From the NCBI GenBank assembly GCA_036275695.1, contig DASUDI010000021.1, positions 1 to 64,000 of the forward strand: a stretch of DNA of 64,000 bases, written 5' to 3'. Positions 34,012 to 41,697 of this stretch are shown here, one piece after another. The notes beneath the pieces were generated by a model, which was given only the letters and a program-made list of their open reading frames with translations, was not told the origin of the DNA and made no database searches. The translations under genes were made by a program, and so were the position numbers. Positions within the stretch are counted from its first letter, which is position 1. Every line of letters begins with the position of its first letter. The DNA comes from Damh-18 sp036275695. Its GTDB lineage: Bacteria > Patescibacteriota > Minisyncoccia > Phycocordibacterales > UBA918.

Positions 34012-35371
34012 GAACCTCGTCTATACCACCCTTCATATAGAAATCTTGCTCATTTCGGTCATCATGTTTGCCATCAAGGATTTCACCAAATCCTCGTATA
34101 GTTTCCGCGAGAGAGACATACGCACCCGGCGCACCCGTAAATACTTCAGCAACAGAAAAAGGTTGTGAGAGAAACTTTTGAATTTTCCGAGCTCGGAATA
34201 CGGTAACTTTATCATCATCGGAAAGTTCCTCGATTCCAAGAATCGCAATAATATCTTGTAAGTCCTTATAGCGTTGCAGTATGAGTTTGACTCCTTGCGC
34301 CACGCGGTAGTGCTCAGTACCCACAATTTGAGGATCAAGTGCCGACGAGTTACTTTCAAGTGGGTCAATCGCGGGGTAAATGCCGAGTGAAGCAAGTGCG
34401 CGAGAAAGTACCACTGTTGAGTCAAGGTGTGAAAATGTTGTCGCGGGCGCGGGGTCAGTGAGGTCATCAGCAGGTACATATACCGCCTGAACTGAGGTGA
34501 TTGAACCTTTTTTTGTTGAGGTGATTCGTTCTTGCATTTTACCCATTTCCTCCGCAAGTGTTGGTTGGTATCCTACCGCTGAAGAAACGCGGCCCAGCAA
34601 TGATGAAACCTCTTGTCCTGCCTGCGTAAAGCGAAACACGTTATCCATGAAGAAGAGCACGTCTTTACCACCGAGGTCACGCAATGCCTCAGCCATGGTG
34701 AGACCGGTAAGTCCTACGCGCGCGCGTGCACCAGGAACTTCGTTCATCTGCCCAAATACAAGTGCGGTTTTGTCGAGTACGCCTGAATCTTTCATCTCAT
34801 GGTATAAATCATTTCCTTCACGGACACGTTCGCCTACACCCGCAAAGACTGAGTACCCTCCGTGTTCAGATGCGACATTGTGAATGAGTTCCTGTATAAG
34901 TACGGTTTTTCCTACACCTGCGCCTCCAAAGAGACCGACCTTACCTCCTTTAATAAAAGGAGCAAGTAGGTCCACAGATTTAATACCGGTCTCAAAAACC
35001 TCCATTGAGGTGGACTGTTCAATAAACGCGGGAGCTTCTTGGTGAATTCCCCGTGTCTCAGTAGCAGAAAGATTACTCCCAGCATCAAGTGTTTGTCCAA
35101 GAACGTTAAAAAGTCTCCCCAGCGTCTGTTCACCAACTGGGACAGAAATTGCACCTCCTGTGTCCAACACCTCAAGCCCTCGTTCTAAGCCCTGTGTGTC
35201 TTCCATTGCTATGGCGCGCACACGGTCAAGACCTAGATGTTGAGCAACCTCGAGCACAATCTCTGAGTCGCCATGTTTCACGCGAAGAGCGTTAAGAAGC
35301 TCGGGTACCCCCTCAGGAAAATGAACATCAACGACAGGGCCAATAATTTGTGTAATGATTCCTTTTTTCAT
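33995..35371 (-). CDS. atpD: ATP synthase F1 subunit beta
   Basis: Catalytic nucleotide-binding subunit. The 458 residues carry the Walker A GGAGVGKT, GERVREGNDLYHEM, the Walker B region VLFFMDNVFRFTQAG, and the DELSEED-related stretch IEELSDDDKVTVFRAR. Three copies are needed per enzyme; an unusual stem-loop without a T run stands just upstream (35413-35465). Confidence 0.98.
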   Translation of the reverse strand: MKKGIITQIIGPVVDVHFPEGVPELLNALRVKHGDSEIVLEVAQHLGLDRVRAIAMEDTQGLERGLEVLDTGGAISVPVGEQTLGRLFNVLGQTLDAGSNLSATETRGIHQEAPAFIEQSTSMEVFETGIKSVDLLAPFIKGGKVGLFGGAGVGKTVLIQELIHNVASEHGGYSVFAGVGERVREGNDLYHEMKDSGVLDKTALVFGQMNEVPGARARVGLTGLTMAEALRDLGGKDVLFFMDNVFRFTQAGQEVSSLLGRVSSAVGYQPTLAEEMGKMQERITSTKKGSITSVQAVYVPADDLTDPAPATTFSHLDSTVVLSRALASLGIYPAIDPLESNSSALDPQIVGTEHYRVAQGVKLILQRYKDLQDIIAILGIEELSDDDKVTVFRARKIQKFLSQPFSVAEVFTGAPGAYVSLAETIRGFGEILDGKHDDRNEQDFYMKGGIDEVLATGK

Positions 35372-35412
35372 ACGTTCTCTTTGCTGTCTTATAATAACCT
35401 TCCTTGCGTCTC

Positions 35413-35465
35413 ATAAACGCTGTATGCGACACATCACCTGTGTGGTGTGTCGGAACAGTGTTTAT
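35413..35465 (-). promoter_or_regulatory. Long intercistronic stem-loop before atpD
   Basis: Two stacked stems: 35413-35423 with 35455-35465 (11 bp) and 35427-35437 with 35442-35452 (11 bp), each with one G-T wobble, separated by small bulges. It starts right after the atpG stop and has no following T run, so it is not a typical terminator. mRNA processing, protection or translational tuning of beta is possible. Confidence 0.7.
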
Positions 35466-35466
35466 T

Positions 35467-36375
35467 CTATCGCTGCATCGCTTCGATACCTCCCGTAATC
35501 TCTGACACCTCTGCGGTAATCATTGCCTGGCGCTCTTTGTTGTAGAGTAACGTCAGAGAACGCACCATATCTTTTGTTTTATCAGTTGCGTTTTTCATTG
35601 CAATCATGCGCGCTGAATGCTCCGAGGCTTTATTTTCGAGAAGCGCGTGATACACCATAATTTCTACAATAAGTGCAAATATCACATCGAAAAGTGCGGT
35701 GGGTGGCTGTTCAGTAATGTACACAACAGGTGAGGATGGTGACGCATCATTACTATATCTACCTTCTCGTGGAAGAATATCGTGAACCATCCTTCTTACT
35801 TCATCAGGCACCACAGGAAGAATTTGATGCGTTCGGGGATGCTGTTCAAATGTTGAGATGAAATTTTGGAATACTATGTGTACGGTATGATATGTGTTCG
35901 AAGAAAACGCGTTGAGGATGTGTGTTACGGTTGATTGCACGTCAGTAATCTGTATGTCGTCAGAAATATTGATAAAGTGTCGCGGTACTACATATCCTCG
36001 ATTTTTGAAGTACTCGTATCCCTTTTTCCCAAAAGCAACAATTTCAACTTCATTTTTATTGTAGTGCGAGATATGCGACTCAGCCTCCTTGATGACCGCA
36101 CTATTGAGGTTTCCCGCGAGCCCCTTATCTGACGTAACAACAATTACACAATGATGCGTTCCCGCACCGGGCGTGAGGAAACTGTGCGACTGTGCGTCAT
36201 GGCTGCGAGAAATGTTTTCAAGAATACGAAACGCCGCCTCGGCAAAATGACGTCCTTCAAGCGCTCGTTGCTGACTTTTGCGCATTTTAACCGCAGAAAC
36301 CGCCTCCATTGCCTTGGTGACTTTTCCTGTTTTCTGTGTTGCGATTATTTTGTTTTTAACGTGTTTTAGTGCCAT
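35467..36375 (-). CDS. atpG: ATP synthase F1 subunit gamma
   Basis: Central rotor shaft. The 302 residues have the family's N-terminal helix (KHVKNKIIATQKTGKVTKAMEAVSAVKMRKSQQRA) and a matching C-terminal helix (ARMIAMKNATDKTKDMVRSLTLLYNKERQAMITAEVSEI), with a Rossmann-like middle (VTSDKGLAGNLNSAVI). It starts 8 nt after the end of atpA. Confidence 0.96.
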   Translation of the reverse strand: MALKHVKNKIIATQKTGKVTKAMEAVSAVKMRKSQQRALEGRHFAEAAFRILENISRSHDAQSHSFLTPGAGTHHCVIVVTSDKGLAGNLNSAVIKEAESHISHYNKNEVEIVAFGKKGYEYFKNRGYVVPRHFINISDDIQITDVQSTVTHILNAFSSNTYHTVHIVFQNFISTFEQHPRTHQILPVVPDEVRRMVHDILPREGRYSNDASPSSPVVYITEQPPTALFDVIFALIVEIMVYHALLENKASEHSARMIAMKNATDKTKDMVRSLTLLYNKERQAMITAEVSEITGGIEAMQR

Positions 36376-36383
36376 GGAGCCAG

Positions 36384-37955
36384 TTAGGTGGTGGTTGCGT
36401 AATAATGTTGATGTGCATTCTTGAAATCAGCAATTGATGTTGTAATGTCAGAAATAAGCGCGTCAGTGAGTTCGCGACCTTTTTCGAGCGTATCAAGAAT
36501 ATGGGTACGATCACGCTCAATAAATTCGATAAACATCTCTTCTACTGCACGCACCTTTTCAGGTTGTACGCCATTGAATATGCCGTTATTTGCCGCAAAA
36601 ATAGCAACAACTTGTTTAAAGAATGGCACTGGCTGATTTTGTGGCTGTTTTAATAATTCAACGTACGTGCGTCCTGAATCAATGCGCTTTTTGGTTTCCT
36701 CATCAAGATCAGACGCAAACTGCATGAATGCTTCAAGTTCACGAAACTGCGCTAATTCAAGTCGAATTTTACCTGAAACTTTTTTCATTGCTTTTGTCTG
36801 TGCTGATGATCCTACGCGTGACACTGAGATACCGACATTGAGCGCGGGTCGGATACCCTTATTAAAGAGGTCAGTTTCTAGGAATATTTGTCCATCAGTA
36901 ATTGAAATGACGTTTGTTGGAATATACGCAGACACATCCCCTTCCTGTGTTTCAATAATAGGAAGTGCGGTAATTGAACCTCCTCCACGTTCTTTTGAAA
37001 GTTTTGCTGAACGTTCGAGGAGTCGAGAATGAAGATAAAAAATATCACCAGGGTATGCTTCACGACCTGGCGGACGGCGTAAAAGAAGTGACATCTGTCG
37101 GTACGCGTTTGCGTGTTTTGATAAGTCATCAAGTACCACAACAACGTCCTTACCCTGTTGCATGAAGTATTCAGCAATTGCCATACCTGCAAAAGGCGCA
37201 AGGAATAAAAGAGGGGATGCTTCTGATGCTGAGGTGGCAACGATAGTTGTGTACTCCATTGCCCCCGCATCCTCAAGCTTCGCCATAAGTGTTGCGGTTT
37301 TAGAACGTTTTTGTCCTATGGCAACATAAATACATAATGGGCGTTTTTCCTTAGGTTCATATTTTTGATTGATAATCGTATCAATCGCGATAGTCGTCTT
37401 GCCTGTACCTCGGTCACCAATAATAAGCTCTCGCTGTCCCCGTCCGATGGGGATCATTGCATCAATTGCTTTGATACCGGTATGAATGGGCTCATTTACT
37501 GATGATCGATCCATGACACCATACGCAACCCGTTCGATAGGCATTTCTGCCTGGGTGGCGATTGCACCCTTACCATCAATTGGTTCTCCAAGTGGATTTA
37601 TGACACGACCTACTGTTCCCTCTCCGACGGGGATTGAAAGTAGTTTTTTTGTACGATATACGTGCATACCCTCTTTTACACGCCTCGTTTCTCCAAGCAC
37701 CACAACTTTGACGACATCTTCTTCAAGATTAAGAATGAGTCCTACGAGTGCTTGTTTGCTTGAGATAACTTCTTCAAGCGACTTTCCCATTCCATCATCA
37801 AATACCACCATTTCCATCATCTGTGCCGTCCGCAAACCTGAAATCTCAGCAATACCATCACCCACCGAAATAACCTCTCCAACATCTTCTGGAATAGCGC
37901 TAGTTTCCATGCGTGCAATTTCGTTCTTTATCGTCTCAATGATTGTTGTGCTCAT
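36384..37955 (-). CDS. atpA: ATP synthase F1 subunit alpha
   Basis: I chose the ATG at 37955 (523 residues, MSTTIIETIKNEIARM); the frame upstream runs into atpH. Walker A is GDRGTGKT and the Q-loop-type segment AIGQKRSKTATL follows. VLDDLSKHANAYRQMSLLLRRPPGREAYPGD is the alpha signature. Complete length. The membrane-bound partner subunits lie just upstream, in the standard order. Confidence 0.97.
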   Translation of the reverse strand: MSTTIIETIKNEIARMETSAIPEDVGEVISVGDGIAEISGLRTAQMMEMVVFDDGMGKSLEEVISSKQALVGLILNLEEDVVKVVVLGETRRVKEGMHVYRTKKLLSIPVGEGTVGRVINPLGEPIDGKGAIATQAEMPIERVAYGVMDRSSVNEPIHTGIKAIDAMIPIGRGQRELIIGDRGTGKTTIAIDTIINQKYEPKEKRPLCIYVAIGQKRSKTATLMAKLEDAGAMEYTTIVATSASEASPLLFLAPFAGMAIAEYFMQQGKDVVVVLDDLSKHANAYRQMSLLLRRPPGREAYPGDIFYLHSRLLERSAKLSKERGGGSITALPIIETQEGDVSAYIPTNVISITDGQIFLETDLFNKGIRPALNVGISVSRVGSSAQTKAMKKVSGKIRLELAQFRELEAFMQFASDLDEETKKRIDSGRTYVELLKQPQNQPVPFFKQVVAIFAANNGIFNGVQPEKVRAVEEMFIEFIERDRTHILDTLEKGRELTDALISDITTSIADFKNAHQHYYATTT

Positions 37956-37974
37956 AGGTATGTGGTTGCTAAAA

Positions 37975-38352
37975 TTATTGAATAACAGTTTTGTAGAGGT
38001 GGATAAGTTTCTTTTTGAATGATGTATCAATGACGCGATTTTGATACTGTACACGCATACCGCCAATAAGTGACGCATCTACGTCTATATCATAATCCTT
38101 TGCACCAAGTGTTGTTAGTAACTTTGCTATTGAATTTGCTTCAATGTTCTGCGCATCCGCGCGTGCAAGTGTAACATGTGCCTTATTGCTTGATTCTGAA
38201 TTTTTAATTTCACACATAAGACCACGTAGTACAGGTATCAGAAGTTTTTCGTGTCCACGAGTGCGCAGAGTGTATGTGAGACCCTCAATAACTGAATCAA
38301 TAGGTTGCGTATTGAGTGCTTCACGTGCTGCTTTGATATATCTATCTTTCAT
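37975..38352 (-). CDS. atpH: ATP synthase F1 subunit delta, short form
   Basis: Stator connector at the top of F1. Only 125 residues, against about 177 in E. coli. The C-terminal beta/alpha part is recognisable (DVDASLIGGMRVQYQNRVIDTSFKKKL), while the N-terminal helical bundle is shortened. Identification rests on this segment and on position between atpF and atpA. Confidence 0.88.
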   Translation of the reverse strand: MKDRYIKAAREALNTQPIDSVIEGLTYTLRTRGHEKLLIPVLRGLMCEIKNSESSNKAHVTLARADAQNIEANSIAKLLTTLGAKDYDIDVDASLIGGMRVQYQNRVIDTSFKKKLIHLYKTVIQ

Positions 38353-38358
38353 ATATCA

Positions 38359-38808
38359 TTACACATTTTTCTCCCGCAATATTTTTTCTGCCATAAGTAT
38401 GGCTGTTTTTACAATCTCTGCCTCACTCTCTTTCTGTGCGTTTTTTTGAATTTCTCTGCTTCGTGTTTCAGCACCCTCAATGATGAGTTTCGCTTTATGA
38501 TGTGCTTCGTCAATGGAGGTTTGTGAGGTAGCTTCCGCGTACTGCTTTGCTCGCACACTAATCGCTTCTGCTTCTTGATGTGCGGTACTAAGTATTTGAT
38601 TTTTTTGAATATCAGCGCGTGCGAGTGCCTGTTCAGCATTCTTCGCATCTTCGAGACCTTTTTTAATTTTTGCTTCGCGTTCTGAGAGGATTTTTAGAAT
38701 TGGGTTATAGAGAAAATACGTTAAAACACTTGCGAGAATTGCAAAGTTAATGATTTGAATAACAATTAATTTTCCGTTTATACCAAATGCATGTAGTATT
38801 TCCTCCAT
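38359..38808 (-). CDS. atpF: ATP synthase Fo subunit b
   Basis: Peripheral stalk. The 149 residues have one N-terminal membrane helix (about 10-35, VIQIINFAILASVLTYFLYNP) followed by a long charged helix with many Ala, Lys, Glu and Gln residues (AKIKKGLEDAKNAEQALA), suited to a dimeric coiled coil. It starts 11 nt after atpE. Only one b-type gene is present, so a homodimer is expected. Confidence 0.94.
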   Translation of the reverse strand: MEEILHAFGINGKLIVIQIINFAILASVLTYFLYNPILKILSEREAKIKKGLEDAKNAEQALARADIQKNQILSTAHQEAEAISVRAKQYAEATSQTSIDEAHHKAKLIIEGAETRSREIQKNAQKESEAEIVKTAILMAEKILREKNV

Positions 38809-38819
38809 ATGTTTTCTCT

Positions 38820-39056
38820 TTATCCGAACTTAATGATAAATCCTACCACAATCGCAAAAATTGCAAGTGCCTCTGTAAACGCGATACCAATAAACATATT
38901 GGTTTGAATCTTGCCTGCTGCCTCAGGATTGCGACCAATTGCTTCGAGTGCTTTCGATACAAGAATGCCGATACCAAGTGCCGGCCCAATCATACCAAGA
39001 CTTACAACAATTGCCATACTAATAGCCTTTATTCCTTCTAAATTCATTGCTTCCAT
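38820..39056 (-). CDS. atpE: ATP synthase Fo subunit c
   Basis: Rotor-ring subunit of 78 residues. Two membrane helices with the Gly-rich GPALGIGILVSKALEAIG, the polar loop RNPE (42-45) and the ion-binding Glu62 in IAFTEALAIF. The Gln and Glu-Ser/Thr set typical of sodium-binding rings is absent, so protons are the likely coupling ion. The A/T-rich region before the ATG and a hairpin at 39095 separate it from atpB. Confidence 0.95.
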   Translation of the reverse strand: MEAMNLEGIKAISMAIVVSLGMIGPALGIGILVSKALEAIGRNPEAAGKIQTNMFIGIAFTEALAIFAIVVGFIIKFG

Positions 39057-39094
39057 ATAAAATTTTATTACCTATAATGTTATCTCAAGCATAC

Positions 39095-39139
39095 TGGATA
39101 ACTGATGAAGCGCGATACTCACGCACCATCAGTTATCCA
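39095..39139 (-). promoter_or_regulatory. Intercistronic stem-loop before atpE
   Basis: A 13-bp perfect stem (39095-39107 with 39127-39139) with a 19-nt loop, without a T run. It lies between the atpB stop and the atpE start. Similar in place and nature to the hairpin before atpD. Confidence 0.7.
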
Positions 39140-39144
39140 CTAGA

Positions 39145-39924
39145 CTAATGCGGTTCCGCAATTGCAAGTTTAATAAAAAAGAGCGTCAAAACCGCAAATA
39201 TGAATGCTTGTATGAACCCCACAAACATTTCAAACGCGAGGATGGGGACAGGAAGTACAAATGGTACAAAAAACATTGCAATAACGAGTAATGTTTTGCC
39301 AGCAAAAATATTCCCGAATAAACGAAATGAAAATGACACAAGGCGCGCAAGCTCGCTAAATAACTCAATAATACCAATTAAAAATGCGAGAGGTGATGAG
39401 AAGTTGATAAATTTTGATCCATACTTAAAAAATCCTAATGAAATAATTCCAATAATTTCAATGGCGAAAAAGGCAACAAGTGCGAAGCTGATGGTGATAT
39501 TGAGGTCAGTGTTTGCCGGATGAAGAAAAGGAACAAGTGTCTCTTCTCCATGTACCCCCTTTATAATACCGATAGAATCAACACCAGGAAGGAGTCCAAC
39601 CCAATTAAGGGTGAGTACAAACATAAATATTGTCATGAGGAGCGGAAAGTAACTTCGCGCAAGTTTCTTACTTTCAAGAGTATCAGCAACATAATCAAAC
39701 GCACCACCCACAACGATTTCCATTGAAGATTGGAGTTTGCTAGGGGCGAGGCGTATGTTTCGATATATAGCAAATGCAAGTGCGGTAAGTAGACCCATCA
39801 CAAACCATGACATTATAAGCGTGCTTGTGATAGGTACACCAAAAGCGTACCCAAGAATACTGGGAGCAAGGTGAATTTCAATCCCCCCTTCACTTGCCGC
39901 AAATGCAGTCTGTGCTAAAAACAT
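39145..39924 (-). CDS. atpB: ATP synthase Fo subunit a
   Basis: Membrane half-channel subunit. The 259 residues have five to six transmembrane helices, and the conserved Arg is in SELARLVSFSFRLFGNIFAGK. The Gln/Glu-containing final helix reads FVGFIQAFIFAVLTLFFIKLAIAEPH. It is the first gene of the ATP synthase operon (a-c-b-delta-alpha-gamma-beta-epsilon). No atpI homologue is seen before it. Confidence 0.96.
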   Translation of the reverse strand: MFLAQTAFAASEGGIEIHLAPSILGYAFGVPITSTLIMSWFVMGLLTALAFAIYRNIRLAPSKLQSSMEIVVGGAFDYVADTLESKKLARSYFPLLMTIFMFVLTLNWVGLLPGVDSIGIIKGVHGEETLVPFLHPANTDLNITISFALVAFFAIEIIGIISLGFFKYGSKFINFSSPLAFLIGIIELFSELARLVSFSFRLFGNIFAGKTLLVIAMFFVPFVLPVPILAFEMFVGFIQAFIFAVLTLFFIKLAIAEPH

Positions 39925-39936
39925 AAATACGCCCGC

Positions 39937-39942
39937 ATTTTA
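39937..39942 (-). promoter_or_regulatory. -10 box TAAAAT of the ATP synthase operon
   Basis: TAAAAT ends 12 nt before the atpB ATG. A TTGTTT-like -35 lies 16-17 nt upstream in a very A/T-rich stretch. Confidence 0.5.
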
Positions 39943-40028
39943 ACAAAAAATTTTATAAAAACAAGAAAGATTTGTTTTTGTTCTGTGATTTATCCACAAA
40001 ATAAAAAATATCATATACGCTCGTGATA

Positions 40029-40056
40029 TTGACGCACTGCCGTAAAATGGTAGTAT
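40029..40056 (+). promoter_or_regulatory. Promoter of tRNA-Ala
   Basis: TTGACG (40029-40034), 16-nt spacer, TAGTAT (40051-40056), about 30 nt before the tRNA. Confidence 0.6.
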
Positions 40057-40086
40057 ACGTGGGTTCTATCGTATAGAACATACTTC

Positions 40087-40160
40087 GGGCCCGTAGCTCA
40101 GTTGGCTAGAGCGTCTGTTTTGCACTCAGAAGGTCGCTGGTTCAAGTCCAGTCGGGTCCA
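40087..40160 (+). tRNA. tRNA-Ala(UGC)
   Basis: A 74-nt cloverleaf. The 7-bp acceptor stem includes the G3-U70 wobble that marks tRNA-Ala. D arm GCTC/GAGC, anticodon loop TTTGCAC (anticodon TGC), T loop TTCAAGT, discriminator A73. The anticodon stem has one U-U mismatch at its last pair. The 3' CCA is not encoded (A then CAA). It is followed by a strong terminator, so it is transcribed alone. Confidence 0.95.
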
Positions 40161-40162
40161 CA

Positions 40163-40198
40163 AAAAAATCACTCAGTTATCTGACTGAGTGATTTTTT
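40163..40198 (+). terminator. Intrinsic terminator of tRNA-Ala
   Basis: A 14-bp perfect stem (40163-40176 with 40185-40198), with A6 and T6 at its outer ends. Confidence 0.85.
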
Positions 40199-40262
40199 AG
40201 TCTCTAATGACATAGTGCGCGAATTGCGCATACGTACCAGTGTGAAAAAAATTCTAATCTGA

Positions 40263-40268
40263 TATACT
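40263..40268 (+). promoter_or_regulatory. -10 box TATACT before tRNA-Pro
   Basis: TATACT 11 nt before the first tRNA base; no strong -35. Confidence 0.4.
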
Positions 40269-40279
40269 AGCGCGTATCA

Positions 40280-40350
40280 CAGGCTATAGTATACCGGTAG
40301 TACGCGTCCATGGGGTGGATGTAGACTGGGTTCAATTCCCAGTAGCCTGA
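40280..40350 (+). tRNA. tRNA-Pro(GGG)
   Basis: A 71-nt cloverleaf. The acceptor stem is a perfect 7 bp (CAGGCTA with TAGCCTG) starting with C1-G72, which together with A73 is characteristic of bacterial tRNA-Pro. D arm GTAT/GTAC with a G-U pair, anticodon loop ATGGGGT (anticodon GGG, G37), 5-bp T arm with TTCAATT. The variable loop is only 4 nt and the D loop only 7. The CCA end is not encoded. Confidence 0.88.
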
Positions 40351-40366
40351 CACGCACAAATCGCTG

Positions 40367-40660
40367 TCAATGCTTAAAAATTGTTTCAATTTTTAGTGCA
40401 AGACGCATGTCATCTCTTGAAATTTTTTGTGACGTATCTTTTTTTACAATCGTGACAGATACCTGATCGTGTTGTATTTGCACAACTGGGTAGTGCTTGT
40501 ATATTTCTGCGTACACCGCGATGCGTGCGACATGCGCAAGCGCGTCGATGTAACTATCAACCACAAACGACTTATTGAGTCTTGAATGAGTCTTATTCAA
40601 GACCCAACCAGATAAAAGTTCTGTGTCAGCGCCCACCTTTTGAGTATTGTGTCTCTTCAT
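40367..40660 (-). CDS. Pterin-4a-carbinolamine dehydratase-like protein, degenerate site
   Basis: A 97-residue protein. YIDALAHVARIAVYAEIYKHYPVVQIQHDQVSVTIV and RDDMRLALKIE follow the fold of the PCD/DCoH family, whose active site is built by an HHP motif, an aromatic residue and a third His. Here the motif reads KHYP, and the third His position is Lys. Dehydratase activity is therefore doubtful. No pterin pathway gene is seen. A protein-binding role, as for DCoH, is a guess. It lies 12 nt before ddl. Confidence 0.7.
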   Translation of the reverse strand: MKRHNTQKVGADTELLSGWVLNKTHSRLNKSFVVDSYIDALAHVARIAVYAEIYKHYPVVQIQHDQVSVTIVKKDTSQKISRDDMRLALKIETIFKH

Positions 40661-40672
40661 GGTGTAATAGTA

Positions 40673-41641
40673 TCACGACCTTCGCATCGCATCAGTAATT
40701 AAGTGTGTAATAAAATCCTGATATTGCGCACCGACTGCGGTGAGTGCTTTTGGAAAAATCGATTTCATAGAAAGTCCTGGTAGCGTATTTACTTCAAGAA
40801 AATAAATAGTATCGTTTGCAATGATAAAGTCAGAGCGCGAATACTGGGATAAATCTAACGTCTGATGTACGAGCTTTGCAAGACGAATAACCTCGCGTTT
40901 TGTCTCGTGACTAAATCGTGCGGGACATATCTCCTCAGTCATGCCATCATATTTACTCTGAGTATCAAAAAAATCACCTTTGGGAACAATCTCAACTGGT
41001 GGCAGTCCGTAGAGATTTTCATTGCGAAAACGTTCTATGACTCCACAAGTAACTTCCCTTCCTGGTATTCGTGCCTCCACCATTATTTCGTCATAGCGCG
41101 AAAGTGCGTCTGAAATTGCTTGTGAAAGCATGAGTGGGTTTTTTACCATCATGGTACCCGAGGACGATCCAGAACATGTGGGTTTTATCACATATTGAGG
41201 TCCGAACATGTCGGCTATTTTTTCAGCAATGCGCGCGGTGTCAGCAAGTGAATCTCGAGAAATGTGAAGATGTGGTGCCATAGGAATCCCTGTCTGTTCA
41301 AGAAATTTCTTCGTAGTCACTTTATTCATTGCAACCGCAGAGGAAAATGCCTTACTGCCTGTATAGGGAACACCGTACCTGTCCATAAGTCGTTGCACTA
41401 CACCATCCTCTCCATACGTGCCGTGTAGCGCGTTAAAAACGACATCAACAGACTGAAAAATATGTTCTGGGAGCCACACTTTACCATTACAGAGCCACTC
41501 ACCTTGTCTTGTGATGATGACGTCAATTGGGTCAAAATGTGTCCTGTCAATAAACTCGAGCACCGTGGCACCCGTCCACAACGACACTTCATATTCATCG
41601 CTGAGACCACCACGAAGCACTGCAACTCTAATTTTTTGCAT
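40673..41641 (-). CDS. ddl: D-alanine-D-alanine ligase
   Basis: Makes the D-Ala-D-Ala end of peptidoglycan precursors. I chose the ATG at 41641 (322 residues, MQKIRVAVLRGG); an upstream start at 41671 lies over the -35/-10 region. ATP-grasp features: GTYGEDGVVQRLMDRYGVPYTGS, KPTCSGSSSGT, the loop YDGMTEEICPAR, then YSRSDFIIANDTIYFLEVNTLPGLS with the metal-binding Glu and Asn. Confidence 0.96.
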   Translation of the reverse strand: MQKIRVAVLRGGLSDEYEVSLWTGATVLEFIDRTHFDPIDVIITRQGEWLCNGKVWLPEHIFQSVDVVFNALHGTYGEDGVVQRLMDRYGVPYTGSKAFSSAVAMNKVTTKKFLEQTGIPMAPHLHISRDSLADTARIAEKIADMFGPQYVIKPTCSGSSSGTMMVKNPLMLSQAISDALSRYDEIMVEARIPGREVTCGVIERFRNENLYGLPPVEIVPKGDFFDTQSKYDGMTEEICPARFSHETKREVIRLAKLVHQTLDLSQYSRSDFIIANDTIYFLEVNTLPGLSMKSIFPKALTAVGAQYQDFITHLITDAMRRS

Positions 41642-41650
41642 AGTAATATG

Positions 41651-41679
41651 TATATATAGTGTAACACTCACGTATGCAA
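41651..41679 (-). promoter_or_regulatory. Promoter of ddl
   Basis: TTGCAT (41674-41679), 17-nt spacer, TATATA (41651-41656), 9 nt to the ATG at 41641. Confidence 0.65.
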
Positions 41680-41697
41680 GTTACTATGTGCTTATGT

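Noticed and set aside
37956..38078. Longer atpA start at 38078
   Set aside because: The extra residues overlap atpH and show no conserved content.
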